In this document: one piece after another, positions 15,947 through 21,720 of the stretch
Layout: the number at the start of each line of letters is the position of its first letter
Numbering within the stretch: position 1 is the stretch's first letter
Assembly (NCBI GenBank): GCA_902803365.1
Contig: CADCPU010000244.1
Location: 1-21,720 of the forward strand
Reading direction: 5' to 3'
Length of the DNA: 21,720 nucleotides
From: Oscillospiraceae bacterium
Lineage (GTDB): Bacteria > Bacillota_A > Clostridia > Saccharofermentanales > Saccharofermentanaceae
Program-made: the position numbers and the translations under genes
The notes under the pieces: model-generated
Told to the model about the DNA's origin: nothing
The model's database searches: none
The model's input: the letters and a program-made list of their open reading frames with translations, nothing else

Positions 15947-15984
15947 AAAAAAAGCAGTGCTGATTTGTTAATCTACACTGCCTT
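15947..15984 (-). terminator. Terminator after rpmF
   Basis: GCAGTG/CACTGC arms (15954-15959, 15976-15981) plus an inner GATT/AATC pair across a 2-nt mismatch, with loop AACA, followed by seven T on the minus strand. Confidence 0.85.
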
Positions 15985-16013
15985 GTTTGTAGCTTTGTGC
16001 TGATCTAATCTGA

Positions 16014-16199
16014 TCAAGCTTCCTCACCGATTGCTAATACTTGCTTACCGTCAAGATATCCGCAGTTCTTGCAAACCTTACGACGAAGCATCTTAGCATG
16101 ACACTGAGGGCACTCTACGAATCCAGGCACGCTGAGCTTCCATGCACTTCTGTGACGGGAAGTTCTTGCCTTCGACCATTTACGCTTTGGATGTGCCAT
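16014..16199 (-). CDS. rpmF: 50S ribosomal protein L32
   Basis: A 61-residue L32 beginning MAHPKRKWSKARTSRHRSAW. It has an intact zinc ribbon, Cys30, Cys33, Cys43 and Cys46, so it is the zinc-binding (C+) form. A GGAGGTGGAG ribosome binding site is six to eight bases upstream. It has its own promoter (16304-16332), a long leader and a terminator, so it is a single-gene unit. The yceD/DUF177 gene that often precedes rpmF is not next to it. Confidence 0.97.
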   Translation of the reverse strand: MAHPKRKWSKARTSRHRSAWKLSVPGFVECPQCHAKMLRRKVCKNCGYLDGKQVLAIGEEA

Positions 16200-16297
16200 A
16201 TTGTCTCCACCTCCGTTTACTTACCTTCGCCACCAAGTTTTGCCGGTGGGAAATCGATATTTTACATTCCCCGTGTCAGGGGTTATTCACATAATGC
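16200..16297 (-). promoter_or_regulatory. rpmF 5' leader with two small hairpins
   Basis: The predicted transcript leader is about 97 nt. It can form CCCC-6 nt-GGGG (16269-16282) and CCACC-10 nt-GGTGG (16230-16249) on either strand. It contains only an ATG-TGA minimal ORF. No known ribosomal leader or riboswitch is recognised; autoregulation by L32 is speculative. Confidence 0.4.
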
Positions 16298-16303
16298 CTA
16301 AAG

Positions 16304-16332
16304 ATTGTACCCTATAGGTCAAACTTTTGCAA
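16304..16332 (-). promoter_or_regulatory. Promoter of rpmF
   Basis: TTGCAA (-35, 16332-16327), 17-bp spacer and TACAAT (-10, 16309-16304) on the minus strand, close to consensus with ideal spacing. Confidence 0.8.
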
Positions 16333-16356
16333 GCACTATTTTTGCCTTTTGGAACA

Positions 16357-16390
16357 CTTTTTACGGTATCCTTCGCAATACCGATAAAAG
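16357..16390. repeat. Hairpin without a T-tract after the DUF1934 gene
   Basis: CGGTAT/ATACCG arms (16364-16369, 16378-16383) with an 8-nt loop, extended by CTTTT/AAAAG across a 2-nt mismatch to 13 positions per arm. It lies 33 bp beyond the DUF1934 stop and just upstream of the rpmF promoter. No T run follows on either strand beyond the arms, so it is an imperfect terminator candidate or an mRNA 3' end-stabilising stem. Confidence 0.45.
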
Positions 16391-16422
16391 ATACAATACT
16401 TTAAAGAGAAAATCAACAGATT

Positions 16423-16815
16423 TCAGGTCTCCGATATGATAAATCTGTTGTTCGCCAGATCGGGATTTTCCTCTACTTTGTACGATATCTCGAGATTTCT
16501 GACAAATATGTTCGGAACATTGATATAGAAAGTCTCGATATGAAGATCCATCATACCATATCCGGTCTTAAGAGAACCCGTAGTCTTTGATCCTGCTTCA
16601 AAGTGAAGCGTGCCTTCTACCGCTCCTGATCTCTTGATCTGAGCTTTCTTGGTAGACTTATCATAAGTCAACCTGTACTTTGACTTGCCCTCGTTCGGCT
16701 CGTTATCTTCGATCCATTCGTAGACGAGCTGCCTGTCATCTTCAAGCCTTCCGCCCTCGCAAAAATACGGCTGGGCATATGCGCCCGTCGTGATCTTAAG
16801 AGTGACCTTATCCAT
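16423..16815 (-). CDS. DUF1934 (YwiB-like) beta-barrel domain protein
   Basis: A 130-residue soluble protein with the DUF1934 pattern: an N-terminal WIEDNEPNEGKSKYRLTYD strand region, GTLHFEAGSKTTGSLKTGYG in the middle, then DLHIETFYINVP and a C-terminal LEISYKVEE with an inserted polar stretch and RFIIS. The family has a calycin-like beta-barrel fold and no established function. It starts one base after the pseudouridine synthase stop, with GGAGG inside the end of that gene, so the two are cotranscribed and probably translationally coupled. No signal peptide is seen. Confidence 0.75.
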   Translation of the reverse strand: MDKVTLKITTGAYAQPYFCEGGRLEDDRQLVYEWIEDNEPNEGKSKYRLTYDKSTKKAQIKRSGAVEGTLHFEAGSKTTGSLKTGYGMMDLHIETFYINVPNIFVRNLEISYKVEENPDLANNRFIISET

Positions 16816-16816
16816 A

Positions 16817-17800
16817 TTAACCTCCGAGTCTTACGTCATATCGCGGCTCGATAGAAAATCTGCGGCCGGACAGTGCGTGATGCCTGTTATCCTTCGGTAT
16901 CCTTCGAAGTATCAATGTAGTCGCGAAAAGCTGCTGATACCTTACCTTGCCGCCGTTCAGCGACTTAAAGAAAGTATTTACCTTATTTCTTCCGTAGTTT
17001 CCGTCTCCGATGATCGGGTAGCCCATATGAGCAAACTGGGCCCTGATCTGATGCATCCTTCCGGTTACGAGCTCGACTTCGATATCTGCTACATCAGTTC
17101 CGTCAGGACCTAAGCCATTATATACATTTATAACTCTGTATCTTGAAGTGATCGGAAGATCTCCGTCCTGCTTCAAGTCGTGGATATAAACGCCGTTTCC
17201 TGCCTTTTCGAGATATGCGGATACTTCCTTCATGATCGCTTCGTCTTCGCAGACTACGCTCTCACCTTCAGTCGGCACACCGAGTACGAGACATCTGTAT
17301 CTTTTTATTAATAGATCTTCCTTAAATAACTTAATGGCATCCTCAAGCGCTTCCTTGTTCTTTGCCATCATGACAAGACCGCCCGTATTCATATCGATAC
17401 GGTGACAGAGGTCCATGTTGGAGTTCCTCGTCTTCTGTCTTACGATATCTATGAGATTAAGTTCGCCAACGCCTTTGCCTCCGTGGACAGGGATGCCCTG
17501 GCTCTTGTTTACGATATAAAGGTCATCTGTCTCTGCGACTACCTTATATGCTGATGCAGCTGCTTCCTTCGGCTTAACAGTCTCGGGCTTGTTCTCGAAA
17601 GCCTGATCCGGGAGCCATACCTGTACTTCCTGACCTTCCGTTACGATATTGTCGGATGAGACCTTCTTGCCGTCTATCCTGATATCCTTATGCTTCAAAG
17701 CCTTCTGAAGCTGACCTGCCGTAAGTGACGGATAAGCCATTATAGCGGCTCTTACAACATGTTTTCCGCTCTGCTCGTTGTTGACGATAAAACTTCTCAA
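16817..17800 (-). CDS. RluA-family RNA pseudouridine synthase
   Basis: Converts uridines in rRNA or tRNA to pseudouridine. The protein has an N-terminal S4 RNA-binding domain (about 10-63), a short linker and the catalytic domain with HRIDMNTGG, catalytic Asp136, and GRMHQIRAQFAHMGYPIIGD near the end. The start chosen is TTG 17800, giving 327 residues beginning RSFIV after the initiator, because AGGAGGT sits six bases upstream; an in-frame ATG at 17830 would put that RBS inside the gene and add a Cys/Arg-rich stretch foreign to the family. The target site (RluC/RluD-type 23S versus tRNA) cannot be decided. It heads a two-gene operon with DUF1934 and is divergent from the cyclophilin gene. Confidence 0.9.
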   Translation of the reverse strand: MRSFIVNNEQSGKHVVRAAIMAYPSLTAGQLQKALKHKDIRIDGKKVSSDNIVTEGQEVQVWLPDQAFENKPETVKPKEAAASAYKVVAETDDLYIVNKSQGIPVHGGKGVGELNLIDIVRQKTRNSNMDLCHRIDMNTGGLVMMAKNKEALEDAIKLFKEDLLIKRYRCLVLGVPTEGESVVCEDEAIMKEVSAYLEKAGNGVYIHDLKQDGDLPITSRYRVINVYNGLGPDGTDVADIEVELVTGRMHQIRAQFAHMGYPIIGDGNYGRNKVNTFFKSLNGGKVRYQQLFATTLILRRIPKDNRHHALSGRRFSIEPRYDVRLGG

Positions 17801-17828
17801 GATGCACCTCCTGCAGGTTTTGACACGC

Positions 17829-17834
17829 ATTATA
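17829..17834 (-). promoter_or_regulatory. -10 box of the pseudouridine synthase operon
   Basis: Minus-strand TATAAT 28 bp before the TTG start. No good -35 at 16-18 bp. Divergent from the promoter at 17895-17923 in a 141-bp shared gap. Confidence 0.45.
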
Positions 17835-17894
17835 TATCATCAGGACAAAAAAATCTTCCTTTATAACAATATTATGTATAAAAAATCGGGGTTT

Positions 17895-17923
17895 TTGACA
17901 TATAATATAATCAAACTTATATG
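17895..17923 (+). promoter_or_regulatory. Promoter of the cyclophilin-araC unit
   Basis: A perfect TTGACA (-35, 17895-17900), 17-bp spacer and TATATG (-10, 17918-17923). The implied leader is short, about 10-18 nt; CAGGA four bases before the ATG is the likely ribosome binding site. Confidence 0.7.
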
Positions 17924-17941
17924 AGGAGTTAGTCAGGAAAA

Positions 17942-18559
17942 ATGGGATTCATTAAAAAGTTCACAGCAGCAATCTTACTTACAACAGCAATCTTCGCATT
18001 CGGCGGATGCGTAAAGTACACTTCAACACGCCAGGTAACAGCAAGCGGCGAAGAGCTCACGGGCCTTCATCACGTTGAGATCGAGATCGAAGGATACGGC
18101 ACTATCGCAGCTGAGCTCGATGCAGATGCAGCACCAAAATCAGTAACAAGATTTGTAAGTGCGGCAGAGGACGGATTCTATAACGGAAAGAAGTTCCACA
18201 GGATCATCGAGGGCTTCATGATGCAGGGCGGCGCCATGAAGACAAAAGACGAAGCAAGCAAATATCCTGCCATTTACGGTGAGTTCTCATCCAACGGATT
18301 TAACAATCCTATCAAACACGTAAGAGGCACACTCTCAATGGCAAGAACAGATAAGCCTAACAGTGCAACAACACAATTCTTCATCGTTCATCAGGATTAC
18401 CCTTCCCTTGACGGCAACTATGCTGCGTTCGGTCACGTAACATCCGGCATAGAGATCGTTGATAAGATCTGCGACGCCAACAATATCCCTGAGGGAGCTA
18501 ACGGAGCCATCGCAGAGGATGATCAGCCTGTCATCAAGGAAGTGCGAGTCATAGATTAA
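17942..18559 (+). CDS. Lipoprotein cyclophilin-type peptidyl-prolyl isomerase
   Basis: Catalyses proline cis-trans isomerisation, here outside the membrane. The 205-residue protein has a lipoprotein signal peptide with the lipobox AFGGC (Cys23), then a cyclophilin domain (about 43-203). Active-site segments are FHRIIEGFMMQGG (Arg87 catalytic), TLSMARTDKPNSATTQFFI and YAAFGHVTSGIEIVD. Length beyond the domain is minimal. It probably folds exported proteins, as PrsA does in other Gram-positives. The regulator gene follows 45 bp later on the same strand without a terminator between, so they are likely cotranscribed. Confidence 0.92.
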   Translation: MGFIKKFTAAILLTTAIFAFGGCVKYTSTRQVTASGEELTGLHHVEIEIEGYGTIAAELDADAAPKSVTRFVSAAEDGFYNGKKFHRIIEGFMMQGGAMKTKDEASKYPAIYGEFSSNGFNNPIKHVRGTLSMARTDKPNSATTQFFIVHQDYPSLDGNYAAFGHVTSGIEIVDKICDANNIPEGANGAIAEDDQPVIKEVRVID

Positions 18560-18604
18560 GTAAGGGAACAGTTTTATCACCTTTTACGAAAGCGAGGTGC
18601 AATT

Positions 18605-19408
18605 ATGATCAACGTAGACAAAGAACTGCAGAAACTTTTACTTCAGAAGCGTGAAAACGAAGAAGAGGGTCTGCATGGTCCGTCCGATTCCTTTATGCGA
18701 GAGATGTCTTTCTATGACATCGTTGCCAACGGCGATGTAAAGATGCTCGAACAGCTTTACAGCCATCCTACGGCACTTAAGCTCAAGGCCGGTACATTGA
18801 GTTCTGATCCTGTAGTGAACCAGCGCTATCATTCGATCATTACGGCAGCTCTCATAAGCCGTTTCTGTATTCAGGCAGGTCTTGACGTATCCGTCAGCTA
18901 TTCCCTGAGTGATATCTACATCAGGATGATGGATAATACTAATTCCGTTGAGGAGCTTATTGCACTCACTCACGATATGGCCCGTGATTACTGCAGCAAG
19001 ATGCGTTCAGAGAAACAGAAGGTCGTTATCTCTAAGCATATCGTAGAGTCGATAGAATATATCAGAGAGCACATTCAGGAAAACCTCACGATCGAGATGA
19101 TCGCAGATAATCTCGGACTTAATCCGAGCTATCTGTCCAAGCTCTTTAAGCAGGAGATGAATATCTCTATCAGCCAGTATATCAGAGAAGAGAAGATCAA
19201 GATCGCATGCAGGATGCTCAGATACTTAAACGAGTCTTCCCTCGATATCACAAACTATCTCGGATTCTCATCCCAGAGCCACTTCATTCAGGTATTTAAG
19301 AAGCAGACGGGCTTCACGCCTGAGGAATACCGTAAGCAACATTACCACAAGACATGGTTCGGAGAAGGAAGAGACGGTAATTCAGCTTTCCCGGAGATCA
19401 ATAGCTGA
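18605..19408 (+). CDS. AraC-family transcriptional regulator with helical N-terminal domain
   Basis: A 267-residue cytosolic protein. The C-terminal AraC DNA-binding domain has two helix-turn-helix units: first at about 161-182 (LTIEMIADNLGLNPSYLSKL) and second at about 211-236 with the hallmark SSQSHFIQVFKKQTGFTPEEYR. The N-terminal 135 residues contain SDPVVNQRYHSIITAALISR and VSYSLSDIYIRMMD, a helical sensor-like region seen in other clostridial AraC proteins with unknown ligand; no sugar-binding cupin is evident. The start ATG follows GAGGTG. It shares a transcript with the lipoprotein cyclophilin, and its own target cannot be seen here. Confidence 0.92.
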   Translation: MINVDKELQKLLLQKRENEEEGLHGPSDSFMREMSFYDIVANGDVKMLEQLYSHPTALKLKAGTLSSDPVVNQRYHSIITAALISRFCIQAGLDVSVSYSLSDIYIRMMDNTNSVEELIALTHDMARDYCSKMRSEKQKVVISKHIVESIEYIREHIQENLTIEMIADNLGLNPSYLSKLFKQEMNISISQYIREEKIKIACRMLRYLNESSLDITNYLGFSSQSHFIQVFKKQTGFTPEEYRKQHYHKTWFGEGRDGNSAFPEINS

Positions 19409-19424
19409 TTTATAAAAGCATATT

Positions 19425-19457
19425 AAAAACCGCTGCAAAATGCAGCGGTTTTATTTT
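19425..19457. terminator. Bidirectional terminator between convergent genes
   Basis: A 12-bp perfect stem (AAAACCGCTGCA / TGCAGCGGTTTT, 19426-19437 and 19441-19452) with loop AAA. T runs follow on the plus strand (to 19457) and minus strand (A run at 19425-19429). It ends both the araC gene and the serpin gene. Confidence 0.93.
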
Positions 19458-19466
19458 GCCTTGAGA

Positions 19467-21530
19467 TCAACCCTCTCCGTTATATGTACCAAGCAATACA
19501 GGAAGTCCCGTATCATTTTCGATGACCATATAGATGAATCCTCTGTCAAAACACATATCGCATACAAATTCACCCTTCACTTCCTCAGGCTCTGTCTGAT
19601 TAATGCCTGCACCATCAGCAGTTAAACTGAATCCTGCTACTGAGGTCATTGCATCAGCACGTACTTTGAGATCGTCATAGACGCCGGTAAGGCAATTGCT
19701 CTCGCCAAACATTAACGTGTATTCATGCGAAAGCCTGTTGCGAAGAGCAAAGGTGCAGTTTCTCATATCCGTAACCTCGAATTCAGGAATGGATACATTG
19801 AATTCGCGCTGCTGTCTGTTATTCCACATATACTGCATATCCTGTGCGGTAAATACAGATCCAAACTCATTTGCATTGTAGAACTCGTATTCATAAGTCG
19901 GCATTAAAGCTACAAAAGAATATTTTCCACCCTTAAACGGCTTTGCAAATCCGATACCTTTGGAACATTCCAGATAGATATTCTCAGTAGAATTGAAGAA
20001 AAACTGCTCATTCCAAGTATTGGGATCATTATTGAATACTCTTATGGAAAAACTCGAAAACGGAGACTCCCACTCAGCCCTGATAGTTGCTGCATTTATG
20101 AATCCGATATTATAATCAGGATCGATATCGTATAATTCATTGCCCGTTTTCACACCTGTATTTTCAGATATAAGATCTGATATGGAGTTTTGTGAAACTG
20201 TCTGATAATCGAACTGACGATACTCTGAAAATGCTTTTCTGAATGTATCCGTCGGTTCGCCTGAAGCGGAATTGTACAACACGATATTACTCATCAGATA
20301 CTGATCATCACCCGTACAAGAACCAACCTGGTCATAATATTGGTACCATGTATTCCTGAAATCATCATCTACGACATCCAGCATCGAATATACATCTTTA
20401 TGTATACCGCCCGGTGCCATAAGGACATTTTCGTGGTCTTGATAATACGTCTGCGAAGTCTCCCAATTAAACAATTCAAATGCCATCTCGTTATACAGAT
20501 CATTCATCTTATTGAAATCTGTACCGAAATCAAAAGGGATCCATTTGTTTCCCTTAAGATCGACCCATTGTTCCGTATTATATTCACCATAAAGCGCAAT
20601 GAGGATATATCCGTCACAGATATCTTCTCCCGAGACAGGAAGGTCATTATCGATAAGGAAATCTCTCTTGTTTCCGGATGCCATGAACCCGTCAATATTC
20701 AATGAATCAATCTTATCAGTAAGATTAAGTATCTTAACGTAGCAAACATTGCCTTCATTGAAGCGTTCTGTAATATCAGAGATCTCTATATTAAATTCAA
20801 GAGCAAAATGATTCATTTCTTCCTTGCTCATTAAGATAAAATCATTCTCACCTGCAGGAAGCTCGTTTATCGGACCACATCTTGTACACATGATCGGTTC
20901 AGGCAATATAGAAGTGGACTCATATTCATTAATGGTCATCCCGTAATAATCATCAAGAAGCTCCCAGAGTTTTTGAGCATTTTCATCTGTCGGAGTCTCC
21001 TCATTGTCACCGTGACTTCCGATCATAGTCTCAACACCGGTATCAGGATCGATGTAATACCAGCTTATCTGTCCCATATCACAAGCAACACTCTCACTGA
21101 TCAATTCGTTATCAGGTCCAATAGATTTGGCAAGAGAATATAGTTTATTTAATGAATCAGTATCGATGGATCCGATTGGCTCAGTATACTTCATAAAAAG
21201 ATCGAAGTTCTCTTCCATCGTAAACTTTTTTTCCGCGCTGAATTGAAAATGGGAAGAATCAAATTGATAGATCATTCCGTCTCCATTTATGAAGATGCCG
21301 CGATCATAAGTGACCCAGGCGTAATTTGAGGAACGCAAATAGAAAACCGGTCTGTCTGTATCAAGAACACATTCTGATGGAATATCGATGGATTTAGTCT
21401 CAGTAGATTCGACAGTCTCAACCGTCTCACCCGGCTTATTCCTGACTTTAGGCTCCTTTGATTCAGAACCACATGATACCAAACCAAGTAACACTGTTAA
21501 ACAGATAGCAGAACTTAAGATCTTTTTCAT
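19467..21530 (-). CDS. Lipoprotein with unassigned N-terminal region and C-terminal serpin domain
   Basis: A 687-residue exported protein. Signal peptide with lipobox LVSC (Cys20), a Thr/Glu-rich spacer to about 50, an unassigned region (about 50-335, with a CTRC motif at 215-218), then a serpin-like domain (about 338-687). The serpin match follows the family order: NVLMAPGGI (368-376), NIGFINAATIRAEWESPF (474-491), FKGGKYSFVALMP (532-544), FNVSIPEFEV (577-586) and FIYMVIENDTGLPVLLG (665-681). The reactive-centre loop has normal length, but P12-P9 read INQT where inhibitory serpins have small residues such as AAAT, so classical protease trapping is doubtful. The gene looks more AT-rich than its neighbours by eye. 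Start ATG follows GGGGGA by six bases. Role is unknown; protease inhibition, substrate or wall binding are guesses. Confidence 0.75.
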   Translation of the reverse strand: MKKILSSAICLTVLLGLVSCGSESKEPKVRNKPGETVETVESTETKSIDIPSECVLDTDRPVFYLRSSNYAWVTYDRGIFINGDGMIYQFDSSHFQFSAEKKFTMEENFDLFMKYTEPIGSIDTDSLNKLYSLAKSIGPDNELISESVACDMGQISWYYIDPDTGVETMIGSHGDNEETPTDENAQKLWELLDDYYGMTINEYESTSILPEPIMCTRCGPINELPAGENDFILMSKEEMNHFALEFNIEISDITERFNEGNVCYVKILNLTDKIDSLNIDGFMASGNKRDFLIDNDLPVSGEDICDGYILIALYGEYNTEQWVDLKGNKWIPFDFGTDFNKMNDLYNEMAFELFNWETSQTYYQDHENVLMAPGGIHKDVYSMLDVVDDDFRNTWYQYYDQVGSCTGDDQYLMSNIVLYNSASGEPTDTFRKAFSEYRQFDYQTVSQNSISDLISENTGVKTGNELYDIDPDYNIGFINAATIRAEWESPFSSFSIRVFNNDPNTWNEQFFFNSTENIYLECSKGIGFAKPFKGGKYSFVALMPTYEYEFYNANEFGSVFTAQDMQYMWNNRQQREFNVSIPEFEVTDMRNCTFALRNRLSHEYTLMFGESNCLTGVYDDLKVRADAMTSVAGFSLTADGAGINQTEPEEVKGEFVCDMCFDRGFIYMVIENDTGLPVLLGTYNGEG

Positions 21531-21548
21531 AGATTTCCCCCTAATTGC

Positions 21549-21576
21549 TTTATATCATAATAGACGGTAAGACAAA
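21549..21576 (-). promoter_or_regulatory. Possible promoter of the serpin lipoprotein gene
   Basis: Minus-strand TTTGTC (-35, 21576-21571), 16-bp spacer, TATAAA (-10, 21554-21549). The -35 is poor. Confidence 0.4.
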
Positions 21577-21607
21577 AGGGATGTTACAGTACCTGGCAAA
21601 TAAACAT

Positions 21608-21638
21608 AAAAAAAGGAGTTCGATTAGATCGAACTCCT
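21608..21638 (-). terminator. Terminator directly after tRNA-Asn
   Basis: A 12-bp perfect stem (AAGGAGTTCGAT / ATCGAACTCCTT) with loop CTA on the minus strand, followed by seven T (21614-21608, shared with the stem's last A-T pairs). The first arm begins at 21639, abutting the encoded CCA end. Confidence 0.92.
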
Positions 21639-21714
21639 TGGCTCCTCCAGTAAGACTCGAACTTACGACCCTGCGGTTAACAGCCGCATGCTCTACCGAC
21701 TGAGCTATAGAGGA
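21639..21714 (-). tRNA. tRNA-Asn (anticodon GTT), CCA encoded
   Basis: A full cloverleaf is visible on the minus strand: acceptor TCCTCTA/TGGAGGA (one T-G pair), D arm GCTC-AGTCGGTA-GAGC, anticodon arm TGCGG-CTGTTAA-CCGCA, variable loop GGGTC, T arm GTAAG-TTCGAGT-CTTAC, discriminator G and encoded CCA (76 nt in all). The anticodon GTT reads Asn codons AAC and AAT. Confidence 0.97.
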
Positions 21715-21720
21715 ATATAA

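Noticed and set aside
17801..17830. ATG start for the pseudouridine synthase
   Set aside because: The extra residues (with CRRC) come from translating the AGGAGGT site; the TTG at 17800 fits the S4 domain start and RBS spacing.

Overview
The window looks like chromosomal DNA of an anaerobic Gram-positive bacterium of the class Clostridia (Bacillota), probably a gut or rumen lineage. The support is the mltG-trhP gene order known from Firmicutes, a four-cysteine L32, FolD paired with a separate FchA, AGGAGG-type ribosome binding sites, TTGACA/TATAAT promoters, U-tailed terminators, and a secreted NlpC/P60 pair with SH3 domains. The species cannot be named from this sequence. Composition looks uniform by eye (mid-40s percent GC, not computed), except the last protein gene, which looks more AT-rich.

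Layout. Nearly everything lies on the minus strand, so transcription runs from high to low coordinates. (1) 1-4309 is an envelope or surface-type region: a truncated gene at the edge, a 637-residue GT-C-like membrane protein, a SAM methyltransferase and a membrane acyltransferase, each with its own promoter. (2) 4193-6918 is a one-carbon/RNA-modification operon, fchA-folD-rlmD plus a 38-codon ORF, with ATGA overlaps. (3) 7025-10016 holds two tandem paralogous cell-wall hydrolases (two SH3 domains plus NlpC/P60), separated by a 364-bp gap with a large nested palindromic repeat. (4) 10168-15906 is housekeeping: trhP, mltG, typA, der. (5) 16014-17800 carries rpmF with its own promoter and a roughly 97-nt leader, a DUF1934 protein and an RluA-family pseudouridine synthase. 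(6) 17942-19408 is the only plus-strand block: a lipoprotein cyclophilin and an AraC-family regulator. (7) A bidirectional terminator separates that block from a 687-residue lipoprotein with a C-terminal serpin domain. (8) A tRNA-Asn and its terminator close the window.

How the genes work together. FchA and FolD form a C1-folate module; FolD here has lost the two residues classically needed for its cyclohydrolase step, which would explain the dedicated FchA. MltG and the two NlpC/P60 proteins act on peptidoglycan. TypA, Der, RlmD, TrhP, the RluA-type enzyme, L32 and tRNA-Asn all serve ribosome assembly or translation. The most unusual items are the palindromic array at 8414-8601, the serpin lipoprotein, the FolD variant, the coupled 38-codon ORF, and a leader hairpin at 95-125 that pairs an SD-like with an anti-SD-like sequence.
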